Assembly (NCBI GenBank): GCA_949126835.1
Contig: OX421495.1
Span: 28,335,721-28,399,720 of the forward strand
Reading direction: 5' to 3'
Source of the DNA: Anisus vortex
Lineage: Eukaryota; Mollusca; Gastropoda; Planorbidae
DNA: 64,000 nt
Every line of letters begins with the position of its first letter. Position 1 is the stretch's first letter. The notes beneath the pieces were generated by a model, which was given only the letters and a program-made list of their open reading frames with translations, searched no databases and had not been told where the DNA came from. Shown here piece by piece: positions 45,010 through 59,668 of this stretch. Both the position numbers and the translations under genes were made by a program.

Positions 45010-46029
45010 TCTACACTACCGCGCGACGATGACCTGATTGACAGGGTGGGAGATGCTAACTTTGTCACTAAGATAGATCTAATGTCGGCGTTCCTCCAAA
45101 TTCCCTTAACTCCTCTTTTATTACGCCTGATGGCCTGATACAAAGTGATGCCATTTGGTTTGAAAACTGCTCCTGCAGCCTTCCAAAAGCTAATAAACAA
45201 TAGTATAACAAAGGAGGTCAGAGACTGCGATGCATATTTGGATGACATGATAGTTTATAATCAAAATGTTGCTGGCTATATTGAGCAACTGAAAGATCTA
45301 TTTACCAAATTGGATGACGCGAATCTGACGGTCAATCTTGCTAAATGTCAATTCGGTCACGCAACCCTTGAGATTCTAGGTCACGTAGTTGGAGGAGGAC
45401 AGGTGAAACCAGTCGACGCGAAGGTTAAGGCGATCCTAGAGGTACCCATACCCCAAAACCCAAAACAGATCCGAAATTTTCTGGGAATAGCGGGGTTCTA
45501 TAGGAAGTTCTGCGCTTACTTTTCGGTGATAGCTACTCTCCTCACTGACCTTCTTAGAAAGAACGCCAAATAAATATGGTCCAAAAAGTGTAATACGGCA
45601 TTCGAAACACTCAAATCCGTGTTAGCGAGCGCACCAGTTTTCGCTACGCCAGATTTTAGCAGGCAATTCCGAATCTCTGTAGATGCATGTGATACAGGTA
45701 TGGGACCTATTCTTTGCCAGATATATTATAACACCCTATCTGTTATCACTCACAAAAATTCAACAAGCACGAGAGGGTCTATAGTTCGGTCGAGAAAGAA
45801 GTTTTAGGGATTATCCTTGCCCTGAAACACTTTAACTTTTATTTGAATGGGTCCACTTTTCTCATAGTGGTCCACACTGACCTTAATCCGTTAACGTTCC
45901 TAGCGAAGGTGAAGCAGAACCAGCGTCTGCTTAGATGGCAATTAGTCATATGATTTGTCACTACACCAAGTCAAGGGTGTTGAAAATATCCCTGCCGACA
46001 CGCTAAGCCGACTGTCGATGCCTTTTTGA
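45010..46029 (+). mobile_element. Ty3/Gypsy retrotransposon remnant: reverse transcriptase and RNase H
   Basis: Blocks in order: VTKIDLMSAFLQIPL (about 45063), KVMPFGLKTAPAAFQ (45142), the catalytic AYLDDMIVYN block (45230), LAKCQFGHATLEILGHVV, RNFLGIAGFYRKFC (45474) and the RNase H start RISVDACDTGMG (45670). Then, in other frames, a VEKEVLGIILALKHF-like block (45790) and PADTLSRLSMP (45992). A stop follows LRKNAK at 45571, with several frameshifts after it. Integrase, gag, protease and LTRs are not visible. It is not continuous with the integrase remnant at 36170-38100. Confidence 0.92.
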
Positions 46030-47783
46030 TTTTATTTTGATGTGTATTTGATGTATTAAAAGAAAATGTCTTGAAAACAATATTATGTTTGCCCCAAACC
46101 CCATGTGTATACATGAGAAGACACCACATTTTGTTTAGATGTAACTTTTAAATACTGCACACTGTAATAAGCAACACACAATGCTTAGGCTCGTTATTGT
46201 TCTATTTATGTTAAAACGAACACCGTGTCGATGATCCAAACTAGTAAAACAAAACTCAGAATAATATACACAATATTTACAAAGACATTAAGGACTCAAA
46301 CTGTCCACTTGTCGCATCTTTCATGTACTCCCGTTTAACCCTAGCGCATCAACAAAACTAATGATGGCGCGTACAGGACTTTGATTATTTGTCTGTTTTG
46401 TGCCTGTGAAATGGCAGTTGACATCTGTAAAGTGTTCTCTTGGTAAGTGAAAGGTAGATTGAGTAAATGAAAACCGTAAACTTTAGCTAGGGTCACGCTA
46501 CATCAGGTTAAGCTCTAACTTAACAGCTAAGTCATAGACACACTTATGGAAGAAAACATAACTTTTATCGAATGAGACATTTTGAATAAAAACTTTAAAA
46601 AAGAGAGTGATAATGGTAATGTGATGTAAAGAGTAGAATAACAAAATGTTGTTAACTCCTAAACAATTAAACTTTAGGTTTAAAATTGGCTGCTCATACC
46701 AGAATAAATGTAAAATACTCTGTGAAAAGGTTATAATTTAAACTAAAAACTTTTTTAAAGATAAAGTAAAAGTTAAAATCAAGTTAATGCTTTGTACATA
46801 AAGTAATGTTGTGACTAAACTTTTAAAATAAAGGTTAGACATATGAGTGAGTACTCTGTAAATAAAGACCATTGTAAATTTTTAACGGTTAGACTTTTAG
46901 GAGGTTAAAGTTAAATTGGGTCAAAACTTTTAACTAACTACGTAAATAAAGTAGACATCTAATTGTTTTTGGAAAACTGAAAAGTTAAATTGAGTTATAG
47001 ATTTAACTAAAGTTATGAACTAGAATGGCATTTGTACTTTAAGGGTAACTAATTCTTGCGGTTGATAAAAACTATTGGTACCGTAATGCTTGTAATGACT
47101 GTGCTTAAATATTAACTAAGGTTAACTTTAAACAGTCAGTGAGTATTAAAACACTCGTAAATGAGCGTTTAAACTATTATTGGACGTTGCTATATTTATT
47201 ATAATACTAATGCATAACATTGACTAAGGTTATAATAATAACTTAGTATTTCGAGTTCACTCTCAGACCTCAGACTGTATGTGTAATATTGATTTGGTAC
47301 ACACTAGATTCATTCATTCATAAGGCCTTGTAAATATTGTTATCTAGAAATAAGATAACAAAAGATAACAAACATGGTAATGCCAAAACAAGTTAATACG
47401 GGATGATACACATATGCATTTAGGTATTGACTAAGGTTATTATGAATAAGATATGGATAAGGTCAAACATACTACACCCTAGTTCAATACACATATCAGT
47501 ATCTATTCGTATTAATTATTATTAGTATTAGTAAAAATCATTAGAGTTAACGAAAGGGAACACTGTTTTTGTGAACCAATGTATATTTGTTCTTGTTAAA
47601 TTGTTTTTCATTACGTGCTAATGAACACTCAAATTGTTTTTCATTGTTAGACGTGCCTAATGTGCACTTGAATTGTTTTACTATTGTAGTACATTTTGTA
47701 GGTGCCTAATACGCACTTAAGTTGTCACCTTGTAATACTCTTTAGTCATTACTTTTATTTTTGTCTCTTCACTCACCTACTAT
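46030..47783. other. AT-rich DNA, nothing firmly identified
   Basis: No integrase follows the RNase H, and no LTR end could be recognised. The phrase GACTAAGGTTAT recurs at about 47222 and 47428 without clear structure. Confidence 0.45.
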
Positions 47784-47965
47784 CAGTGCCGTTGCAAGGG
47801 ATTCGGGGGCTTGGGGGGCTTGGCCTCTTTAGGGGCCCCTGCATTTTGACATTCGACAATATGACATGAGAAATAACAATTCGGACACTCCTTTGGGGGC
47901 CCCCTTAAAGTAGGGGCCCGTGGGGACTTTCAAATTTGGACCCCCCTCCCCTAGCTGCGCCACTG
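47784..47965. mobile_element. hAT-like MITE, 182 bp, with 8-bp target duplication
   Basis: The ends CAGTGCCGTTGCAAGG and CCTAGCTGCGCCACTG are imperfect inverted repeats. Flanks are CCTACTAT (47776-47783) and CCTAGTAT (47966-47973), a 7-of-8 match. The interior is G/C-run rich (GGGGGCTTGGGGGGC, GGGGCCCC). CAGTG tips and an 8-bp duplication fit the hAT superfamily. No coding capacity. Confidence 0.8.
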
Positions 47966-49264
47966 CCTAGTATATCTATGTATAGATCTATGTATATATC
48001 TATCTATGTATAGTCTAGAGTGTATCGTTCTGTCTTTCTTCTCTTTCTTTTCACATTTATTCTTTCTTCTTATCTCTTACGTGTATTTATAAATTTACAA
48101 TGCTGATAAAGAAAAATGGCCGTTGTTGTATTTATACATTTACAATGCTGATAAAGAAAAATGGCGGTTGTTCTATAATGTTAGGCTTACATGTCTCTTA
48201 CCTTGACTCCTCCAGCCCTAAGCTAAATTTTACTTGTAAACACTGGACTAGAATGAATGGAAAATATGCGAACGATCACACACACACGCGCACACTCTTA
48301 CACTCCTCACATAAACGCAACATGGTTTGAAGAAAGAAAAGAAGAGTTAATCAACCCAGATTTGGTGCCAGTTTCCTACCTTGGGGGCATCGAACAATCG
48401 TTTTTTTTTCATCCGGTTTCGTTCACTTTTACAATATAACACAAAAAAATTCCTTTTTACATGTTTACTTGCGACTTGTAGTTTAAATGTATGTTGTCTC
48501 ATAGATGGACAGGTAAATAAGTAATTTATATTTTATCTAACCTTGAAAACGTGTTCTGTGTAAACCGCCAATAGAGAAACATGCAAAATATCATATTAAA
48601 GCTAGCTGATCCATAAGATCATGTTATTTGAATGTCATGAAATACAATATGTTAGTTATGCTGTCATATAATCAAGGGAATGTGTCACACGTCAGAGCCT
48701 TCACTCGCGTTTCAAATTTTATGCTTGGGTTACTCCTAATACCAGCCAGAAAAAAATATCGGTCTTACAACTGACCCGTGCCAGTGGGTGGGGAATATGG
48801 TTTTGGTTATTAATGCTGTCATTGGTTGTTTTTGTGAATTTTCATCATTTTAAGAGAATGTAAAAAAAAGGGTATACTTTATGTGAATATAGCCTAAGCT
48901 GTATAACCTGTATTGTTGAATAGTAACTCCTACTTGTGGCCTCTGAAACCACTAACACAATAGCTAATAGAAAAAGGGACATATTATCAATAGCAGGCTT
49001 CCTTAAAAGTGTGAGCCTATTTTCAATATTTTAAAATTATACTTGTGGTCTTATTATAAAGTAGTATTCATTAGTTATTGTTTTTTATATTTCAGAATTG
49101 GATTTTCATTATTTTATATAATAATATTAAGATTGCAGACAATTTTAATTAATAAGTAATAGTAGGCCTATTAAACAGTAGGCCTAATAGTAGACTTATA
49201 TACCTTAATATAAGGAGTATTAAACAGTGCTAGTATGCCTATAAAAAAATTCTAGCAGGCCAAT
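47966..49264. other. Intergenic DNA with a 45-bp tandem duplication
   Basis: 48083-48127 and 48128-48172 are near-identical (GTATTTATAAATTTACAATG... and GTATTTATACATTTACAATG...). The rest has no recognised feature. Confidence 0.6.
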
Positions 49265-49425
49265 TATACAGAACTAGTAGTGATATATTAAACAGAACTA
49301 GTAGGTATATTAAACAGAACTAGTAGTGATATATTATACAGAACTAGTAGTGATATATTATACAGAACTAGTAGTGATATATTAAACAGAACTAGTAGGC
49401 ATATTAAACAGAACTAGTTTACATA
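49265..49425. repeat. Short tandem repeat (~24 bp, some ~19 bp)
   Basis: Units of AGAACTAGTAGTGATATATT plus AAAC/ATAC, about seven copies, some shortened to AGTAGGTATATTAAAC. Confidence 0.85.
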
Positions 49426-49994
49426 TGCTACAGCCAACTGTTTTAAAATCTTGTTTGTGATATGAATAAAACAATTGTAAAATTTGCTACAGTTATCTTA
49501 AGCAGTTTTGAAGATACTGGCAGTTGTGTTGACAACGTATTAATCCATTTTTTTTTTCAAGAAAACCTAAGCTTTGTGTCAGGAAATATAAGCTTCGAAT
49601 CATCTCAATAATCCACTAAATACTTACAATTATTAACAGTAACACAGTAAAAAAGAAAATATATAAGAATAAGATATAGATAGTCATATTTTCTTTACAA
49701 CTAATCAATGACTTAAACCTTTACAAGATATTGACAAAACGTTTCAACTGTTAAATTGTCAGATACGGGGACATCCGTTAATGACGTCAACAGTTTTAAG
49801 GCAAGTTTTACTCCCCGCCCCCCTTGTCAACAATTGTCAATATTTTACAGAAAATTAGAACTTAAAACTTTGATGTTATGAAACATAATTTTATAATGGT
49901 CCAAATTTTAACGTTACACCTATTATAAAGTAGTTAGCGAAAATATATTAGTTTATATAACCTCTATTGCCCGTCTTTCGTGCACTATCCCCAA
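49426..49994. other. Intergenic DNA
   Basis: No feature recognised. Confidence 0.5.
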
Positions 49995-50145
49995 CATACA
50001 CACACATAATTTTCACAATCCCAATCCCCAACATTCACACACATAATTTTCACAATCCCAATCCCCAACATTCACACACATAATTTTCACAATCCCAATC
50101 CCCAACATTCACACACATAATTTTCACAATCCCAATCCCCCACTT
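49995..50145. repeat. 37-bp tandem repeat, four copies
   Basis: The unit AACATTCACACACATAATTT then TCACAATCCCAATCCCC is repeated four times almost exactly. Confidence 0.93.
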
Positions 50146-53054
50146 GCACTAGGCCTATATACTTACCCTCTTTGCACTGCCTCACTAATCGTACCCTTTT
50201 CATTTTTATTTCGTTCAGATCGGAAAGCTATTTTCACAAATAAGTGTAGCCGAACATTTCGCCCACACTTTTGGCAAAGGATAGCGACATTGCAAACTAA
50301 GTAGGTATCAGTAGGTGGTAGCAGTCAGTGAGGGTGCATAGAATGCAATAATATGACAGTCGGTGGTAGCAGTCAGAGAATGTACCCATAGTGAATTATG
50401 ACAGTTGGTGGTAGCAGTCAGAGAATGTACCCATAGTGCAATATGACAGTCGGTGGTAGCAGTCAGAGAATGTACCCATAGTGCAATATGACAGTTGGTG
50501 GTAGCAGTCAGAGAATGTACCCATAGTGCAATATGACAGTTGATGGTAGCAGTCAGAGAATGTACCCATAGTGCAATATGACAGTTGATGGTAGCAGTCA
50601 GAGAATGTACCCATAGTGCAATATGACAGTTGATGGTAGCAGTCAGAGAATGTACCCATAGCGCAACATGACAGTTGGTGGTAGCAGTCACTGAGACTAC
50701 AATGAATGCAATAATATGACAGTTGGTGGTAGCAGTCAGAGAATGTACCCATAGTGCAATAGGACAATTGGTGGTAGCAGACAGAGAATGTAGCCATAGT
50801 GCAATATGACAGTCGGTGGTAGCAGTCAGAGAATGTACCCATAGTGCAATATGACAGTCGGTGGTAGCAGTCAGAGAATGTACCCATAGTGCAATATGAC
50901 AGTCGGTGGTAGCAGTCAGAGAATGTACCCATAGTGCAACATGACAGTTGGTGGTAGCAGTCACTGAGACTACAATGAATGCAATAATATGACAGTTGGT
51001 GGTAGCAGTCAGAGAATGTACCCATAGTGCAATATGACAGTTGATGGTAGCAGTCAGAGAATGTACCCATAGTGCAATATGACAGTTGATGGTAGCAGTC
51101 AGAGAATGTACCCATAGTGCAATATGACAGTTGATGGTAGCAGTCAGAGAATGTACCCATAGTGCAATATGACAGTTGGTGGTAGCAGTCACTGAGACTA
51201 CAATGAATGCAATAATATGACAGTTGGTGGTAGCAGTCAGAGAATGTACCCATAGTGCAATATGACAGTTGGTAATAGCAGTCAGAGAATGTACCCTTAG
51301 TGCAATATGACAGTTGGTGGTAGCAGTCAGAGAATGTACCCATAGTGCAATATGACAGTTGGTAGTAGCAGTCAGAGAATGTACCCATAGTGCAACATGA
51401 CAGTTGATGGTAGCAGTCAGAGAATGTACCCATAGTGCAATATGACAGTTGATGGTAGCAGTCAGAGAATGTACCCATAGTGCAATATGACAGTTGGTGG
51501 TAGAAGTCACCGAGAGTACCGAGAATGCAATATGACAGTTGATGGTAGCAGTCAGAGAATGTACCCTTAGTGCAATATGACAGTTGGTGGTAGCAGTCAC
51601 TGAGAGTACAGAGAATGCAATAATATGACAGTCGGTGGTAGCAGTCAGAGAATGTACCCATAGTGCAATATGACAGTTGGTGGTAGCAGTCAGAGAATGT
51701 ACCCTTAGTGTAATATGACAGTTGGTGGTAGCAGTCAGAGAATGTACCCTTAGTGCAACATGACAGTTGGTGGTAGCAGTCAGAGAATGTACCCTTAGTG
51801 CAATATGACAGTTGGTGGTAGCAGTCAGAGAATGTACCCTTAGTGCAATATGACAGTTGGTGGTAGCAGTCAGAGAATGTACCCATAGTGCAATATGACA
51901 GTTGGTGGTAGCAGTCAGTGAGAGTACAGAGAATGCAATAATATGACAGTCGGTGGTAGCAGTCAGAGAACGTACCCATAGTGCAATATGGCAGTTGGTG
52001 GTAGCAGTCAGTGAGAGTACAGAGAATGCAATAATATGACAGTCGGTGGTAGCAGTCAGAGAATGTACCCATAGTGCAATATGACAGTTGATGGTAGCAG
52101 TCAGTGAATGTACCTATAGTGCAATATGACATTTGATGGTAGCAGTCAGTGAATGTACCTATAGTGCAATATGACAGTTGATGGTAGCAGTCAGTGAGAG
52201 TACAGAGAATGCAATAATATGACAGTTGATGGTAGCAGTCAGTGAATGTACCTATAGTGCAATATGACAGTTGATGGTAGCAGTCAGTGAGAGTACAGAT
52301 AATGCAATAATATGACAGTTGATGGTAGCAGTCAGTGAATGTACCTATAGTGCAATATGACAGTTGATGGTAGCAGTCAGTGAATGTACCCATAGTGCAA
52401 CATGACAGTTTATGATAGCAGTCAGAGAATGTACCCATAGTGCAATATGACAGTTGGTGGTAGCAGTCACTGAGAGTACCGAGAATGCAATAATTTGACA
52501 GTCGGTGGTAGCAGTCAGAGAATGTACCCATAGTGCAATATGACAGTTGATGGTAGCAGTCAGTGAATGTACCTATAGTGCAATATGACAGTTGATGGTA
52601 GCAGTCAGTGAATGTACCTATAGTGCAATATGACAGTTGATGGTAGCAGTCAGTGAGAGTACAGATAATGCAATAATATGACAGTTGATGGTAGCAGTCA
52701 GTGAATGTACCTATAGTGCAATATGACAGTTGATGGTAGCAGTCAGTGAATGTACCCATAGTGCAATATGACAGTTGATGGTAGCAGTCAGAGAATGTAC
52801 CCATAGTGCAATATGACAGTCGGTGGTAGCAGTCAGAGAATGTACCTATAGTGCAATATGACAGTTGATGGTAGCAGTCAGAGAATGTACCCATAGTGCA
52901 ACATGACAGTTGATGGTAGCAGTCAGAGAATGTACCTATAGTGCAATATGACAGTTGATGGTAGCAGTCAGTGAATGTAGCGATAATGAAATATGACAGT
53001 TTATGATAGCAGTCAGAGAATTTACCCATAATGCAATATAAAAGTTGGTGGCAG

Positions 53055-53200
53055 GTCACTTCATCCCCAGACAATTCATCCCCGTCACTTCATCCCCGTC
53101 ACTTCATCCCCGTCACTTCATCCCCGTCACTTCATCCCCGTCACTTCATCCCCGTCACTTAATCCCCGTCACTTAATCCTCGAGTCACTTCATCACTTGA
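53055..53200. repeat. 14-bp island 1 (CACTTCATCCCCGT)n
   Basis: About eight units of CACTTCATCCCCGT, with TTAATCC variants at the end and CTCGAG near the right edge, embedded in the 45/48-bp satellite. Confidence 0.95.
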
Positions 53201-56111
53201 ATGTACCCATAGTGCTATATGACAGTAGGAGTTAGCAGTCAGTCAGAGTACCCATAGTCCAATATGAAAGTTGATGGTAGCAGTCAGAGAATGTACCCAT
53301 AGTGCAATATGACAGTTGGTGGTAGCAGTCACTGAGAGTACCGAGAATGCAATAATATGACAGTCGGTGGTAGCAGTCAGAGAATGTACCCATAGTGCAA
53401 TATGACAGTTGGTGGTAGCAGTCAGAGAATGTACCCATAGTGCAATATGACAGTTGGTGGTAGCAGTCACTGAGAGTACCGAGAATGCAATAATATGACA
53501 ATCGGTGGTAGCAGTCAGAGAATGTACCCATAATGCAATATGACAGTTGGTGGTAGCAGTCAGAGAATGTACCCATAGTGCAATATGACAGTTGATGGTA
53601 GCAGTCAGAGAATGTACCCATAGTGCAATATGACAGTTGGTGGTAGCAGTCACTGAGAGTACCGAGAATGCAATAATATGACCGTCGGTGGAAGCAGTCA
53701 GAGAATGTACCCATAGTGCAATATGACAGTTGGTGGTAGTAGTCAGAGAATGTACCCATAGTGCAACATGACAGTCGGTGGTAGCAGTCAGAGAATGTAC
53801 CCATAGTGCAACATGACAGTTGATGGTAGCAGTCAGAGAATGTACCCTTAGTGCAATATGACAGTTGATGGTAGCAGTCAGAGAATGTACCCTTAGTGCA
53901 ATATGACAGTTGATGGTAGCAGTCAGTGAATGTACCTATAGTGCAATATGACAGTTGATGGTAGCAGTCAGTGAATGTAGCGATAATGAAATATGACAGT
54001 TTATGATAGCAGTCAGAGAATGTACCCATAGTGCAATATGACAGTTAGTGGTAGCAGTCACTGAGGGTACCGAGAATGCAATAATATGACAGTCGGTGGT
54101 AGCAGTCAGAGAATGTACCCATAGTGCAATATGACAGTTGATGGTAGCAGTCAGTGAATGTACCTATAGTGCAATATGACAGTTGGTGGTAGCAGTCACT
54201 GAGAGTACCGAGAATGCAATAATATGACAGTCGGTGGTAGCAGTCAGAGAATGTACCCATAGTGCAATATGACAGTTGGTGGTAGTAGTCAGAGAATGTA
54301 CCCATAGTGCAACATGACAGTCGGTGGTAGCAGTCAGAGAATGTACCCATAGTGCAACATGACAGTTGATGGTAGCAGTCAGAGAATGTACGCTTAGTGC
54401 AATATGACAGTTGATGGTAGCAGTCAGAGAATGTACCCTTAGTGCAATATGACAGTTGATGGTAGCAGTCAGTGAATGTACCTATAGTGCAATATGACAG
54501 TTGATGGTAGCAGTCAGTGAATGTAGCGATAATGAAATATGACAGTTTATGATAGCAGTCAGAGAATGTACCCATAGTGCAAGATGACAGTTGGTAGTAG
54601 CAGTCACTGAGAGTACCGAGAATGCAATAATATGACAGTCGGTGGTAGCAGTCAGAGAATGTACCTATAGTGCAATATGACAGTTGATGGTAGCAGTCAG
54701 TGAACGTACCTATAGTGCAATATGACAGTTGATGGTAGCAGTCAGTGAATGTACCTATAGTGCAATATGACAGTTGATGGTAGCAGTCAGTGAACGTACC
54801 TATAGTGCAATATGACAGTTGATGGTAGCAGTCAGTGAGAGTACAGAGAATGCAATAATATGACAGTTGATGGTAGCAGTCAGTGAATGTACCTATAGTG
54901 CAATATGACAGTTGATGGTAGCAGTCAGTGAGAGTACAGATAATGAAATAATATGACAGTTGATGAAGCAGTCAGTGAATGTACCTATAGTGCAATATGA
55001 CAGTTGATGGTAGCAGTCAGTGAACGTACCTATAGTGCAATATGACAGTTGATGGTAGCAGTCACTGAGAGTACAGAGATTGCAATAATATGACAGTTGA
55101 TGGTAGCAGTCAGTGAATGTACCTATAGTGCAATATGACAGTTGATGGTAGCAGTCAGTGAGAGTACAGAGAATGCAATAATATGACAGTTGATGGTAGC
55201 AGTCAGTGAATGTACCTATAGTGCAATATGACAGTTGATGGTAGCAGTCAGTGAGAGTACAGATAATGCAATAATATGACAGTTGATGGTAGCAGTCAGT
55301 GAATGTACCTATAGTGCAATATGACAGTTGATGGTAGCAGTCAGTGAATGTACCCATAGTGCAACATGACAGTTTATGATAGCAGTCAGAGAATGTACCC
55401 ATAGTGCAATATGACAGTTGGTGGTAGCAGTCACTGAGAGTACCGAGAATGCAATAATATGACAGTCGGTGGTAGCAGTCAGAGAATGTACCCATAGTGC
55501 AATATGACAGTTGATGGTAGCAGTCAGTGAATGTACCTATAGTGCAATATGACAGTTGATGGTAGCAGTCAGTGAATGTACCTATAGTGCAATATGACAG
55601 TTGATGGTAGCAGTCAGTGAGAGTACAGATAATGCAATAATATGACAGTTGATGGTAGCAGTCAGTGAATGTACCTATAGTGCAATATGACAGTTGATGG
55701 TAGCAGTCAGTGAGAGTACAGATAATGCAATAATATGACAGTTGATGGTAGCAGTCAGTGAATGTACCTATAGTGCAATATGACAGTTGATTGTAGCAGT
55801 CAGTGAATGTACCCATAGTGCAATATGACAGTTGATGGTAGCAGTCAGAGAATGTACCCATAGTGCAATATGACAGTCGGTGGTAGCAGTCAGAGAATGT
55901 ACCTATAGTGCAATATGACAGTTGATGGTAGCAGTCAGAGAATGTACCCATAGTGCAACATGACAGTTGATGGTAGCAGTCAGAGAATGTACCTATAGTG
56001 CAATATGACAGTTGATGGTAGCAGTCAGTGAATGTAGCGATAATGAAATATGACAGTTTATGATAGCAGTCAGAGAATTTACCCATAATGCAATATAAAA
56101 GTTGGTGGCAG

Positions 56112-56257
56112 GTCACTTCATCCCCAGACAATTCATCCCCGTCACTTCATCCCCGTCACTTCATCCCCGTCACTTCATCCCCGTCACTTCATCCCCGTCA
56201 CTTCATCCCCGTCACTTAATCCCCGTCACTTAATCCTCGAGTCACTTCATCACTTGA
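56112..56257. repeat. 14-bp island 2
   Basis: Same sequence and length as island 1, displaced by exactly 3,057 bp. Confidence 0.95.
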
Positions 56258-59200
56258 ATGTACCCATAGTGCTATATGACAGTAGGAGTTAGCAGTCAGT
56301 CAGAGTACCCATAGTCCAATATGAAAGTTGATGGTAGCAGTCAGAGAATGTACCCATAGTGCAATATGACAGTTGGTGGTAGCAGTCACTGAGAGTACCG
56401 AGAATGCAATAATATGACAGTCGGTGGTAGCAGTCAGAGAATGTACCCATAGTGCAATATGACAGTTGGTGGTAGCAGTCAGAGAATGTACCCATAGTGC
56501 AATATGACAGTTGGTGGTAGCAGTCACTGAGAGTACCGAGAATGCAATAATATGACAATCGGTGGTAGCAGTCAGAGAATGTACCCATAATGCAATATGA
56601 CAGTTGGTGGTAGCAGTCAGAGAATGTACCCATAGTGCAATATGACAGTTGATGGTAGCAGTCAGAGAATGTACCCATAGTGCAATATGACAGTTGGTGG
56701 TAGCAGTCACTGAGAGTACCGAGAATGCAATAATATGACCGTCGGTGGAAGCAGTCAGAGAATGTACCCATAGTGCAATATGACAGTTGGTGGTAGTAGT
56801 CAGAGAATGTACCCATAGTGCAACATGACAGTCGGTGGTAGCAGTAAGAGAATGTACCCATAGTGCAACATGACAGTTGATGGTAGCAGTCAGAGAATGT
56901 ACCCTTAGTGCAATATGACAGTTGATGGTAGCAGTCAGAGAATGTACCCTTAGTGCAATATGACAGTTGATGGTAGCAGTCAGTGAATGTACCTATAGTG
57001 CAATATGACAGTTGATGGTAGCAGTCAGTGAATGTAGCGATAATGAAATATGACAGTTTATGATAGCAGTCAGAGAATGTACCCATAGTGCAATATGACA
57101 GTTGGTGGTAGCAGTCACTGAGGGTACCGAGAATGCAATAATATGACAGTCGGTGGTAGCAGTCAGAGAATGTACCCATAGTGCAATATGACAGTTGATG
57201 GTAGCAGTCAGTGAATGTACCTATAGTGCAATATGACAGTTGGTGGTAGCAGTCACTGAGAGTACCGAGAATGCAATAATATGACAGTCGGTGGTAGCAG
57301 TCAGAGAATGTACCCATAGTGCAATATGACAGTTGGTGGTAGTAGTCAGAGAATGTACCCATAGTGCAACATGACAGTCGGTGGTAGCAGTCAGAGAATG
57401 TACCCATAGTGCAACATGACAGTTGATGGTAGCAGTCAGAGAATGTACGCTTAGTGCAATATGACAGTTGATGGTAGCAGTCAGAGAATGTACCCTTAGT
57501 GCAATATGACAGTTGATGGTAGCAGTCAGTGAATGTACCTATAGTGCAATATGACAGTTGATGGTAGCAGTCAGTGAATGTAGCGATAATGAAATATGAC
57601 AGTTTATGATAGCAGTCAGAGAATGTACCCATAGTGCAAGATGACAGTTGGTAGTAGCAGTCACTGAGAGTACCGAGAATGCAATAATATGACAGTCGGT
57701 GGTAGCAGTCAGAGAATGTACCTATAGTGCAATATGACAGTTGATGGTAGCAGTCAGTGAACGTACCTATAGTGCAATATGACAGTTGATGGTAGCAGTC
57801 AGTGAATGTACCTATAGTGCAATATGACAGTTGATGGTAGCAGTCAGTGAACGTACCTATAGTGCAATATGACAGTTGATGGTAGCAGTCAGTGAGAGTA
57901 CAGAGAATGCAATAATATGACAGTTGATGGTAGCAGTCAGTGAATGTACCTATAGTGCAATATGACAGTTGATGGTAGCAGTCAGTGAGAGTACAGATAA
58001 TGCAATAATATGACAGTTGATGTAGCAGTCATTGAATGTACCTATAGTGCAATATGACAGTTGATGGTAGCAGTCAGTGAATGTACCCATAGTGCAACAT
58101 GACAGTTTATGATAGCAGTCAGAGAATGTACCCATAGTGCAATATGACAGTTGGTGGTAGCAGTCACTGAGAATACCGAGAATGCAATAATATGACAGTC
58201 GGTGGTAGCAGTCAGAGAATGTACCCATAGTGCAATATGACAGTTGATGGTAGCAGTCAGTGAATGTACCTATAGTGCAATATGACAGTTGATGGTAGCA
58301 GTCAGTGAATGTACCTATAGTGCAATATGACAGTTGATGGTAGCAGTCAGTGAGAGTATAGAGAATGCAATATTATGACAGTTGATGGTAGCAGTCAGTG
58401 AATGTACCTATAGTGCAATATGACAGTTGATGGTAGCAGTCAGTGAGAGTACAGATAATGCAATAATATGACAGTTGATGGTAGCAGTCAGTGAATGTAC
58501 CCATAGTGCAATATGACAGTTGATGGTAGCAGTCAGTGAATGTACCCATAGTGCAATATGACAGTTGATGGTAGCAGTCAGAGAATGTACCCATAGTGCA
58601 ATATGACAGTCGGTGGTAGCAGTCAGAGAATGTACCTATAGTGCAATATGACAGTTGATGGTAGCAGTCAGTGAGAGTACAGAGAATGCAATAATATGAC
58701 AGTTGATGGTAGCAGTCAGTGAATGTACCTATAGTGCAATATGACAGTTGATGGTAGCAGTCAGTGAGAGTACAGATAATGCAATAATATGACAGTTGGT
58801 GGTAGTAGTCAGAGAATGTACCCATAGTGCAACATGACAGTCGGTGGTAGCAGTCAGAGAATGTACCCATAGTGCAACATGACAGTTGATGGTAGCAGTC
58901 AGAGAATGTACCCTTAGTGCAATATGACAGTTGATGGTAGCAGTCAGAGAATGTACCCTTAGTGCAATATGACAGTTGATGGTAGCAGTCAGTGAATGTA
59001 CCTATAGTGCAATATGACAGTTGATGGTAGCAGTCAGTGAACGTACCTATAGTGCAATATGACAGTTGATGGTAGCAGTCAGTGAGAGTACAGAGAATGC
59101 AATAATATGACAGTTGATGGTAGCAGTCAGTGAATGTACCTATAGTGCAATATGACAGTTGATGGTAGCAGTCAGTGAGAGTACAGATAATGCAATAATA

Positions 59201-59668
59201 TGACAGTTGATGTAGCAGTCAGTGAATGTACCTATAGTGCAATATGACAGTTGATGGTAGCAGTCAGTGAGAGTACAGATAATGCAATATTATGACAGTT
59301 GATGGTAGCAGTCAGTGAATGTACCTATAGTGCAATATGACAGTTGATGGTAGCAGTCAGTGAATGTACCCATAGTGCAATATGACAGTTGATGGTAGCA
59401 GTCAGAGAATGTACCCATAGTGCAATATGACAGTCGGTGGTAGCAGTCAGAGAATGTACCTATAGTGCAATATGACAGTTGATGGTAGCAGTCAGAGAAT
59501 GTACCCATAGTGCAACATGACAGTTGATGGTAGCAGTCAGAGAATGTACCTATAGTGCAATATGACAGTTGATGGTAGCAGTCAGTGAATGTAGCGATAA
59601 TGAAATATGACAGTTTATGATAGCAGTCAGAGAATTTACCCATAATGCAATATAAAAGTTGGTGGCAG

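Noticed and set aside
50396..53074. 892-codon minus-strand frame rich in Cys/Tyr/His as a structural protein
   Set aside because: It is the 45/48-bp satellite read in frame. A second frame (TATTNCHIALWVHSL) is equally open, and deletions break both.
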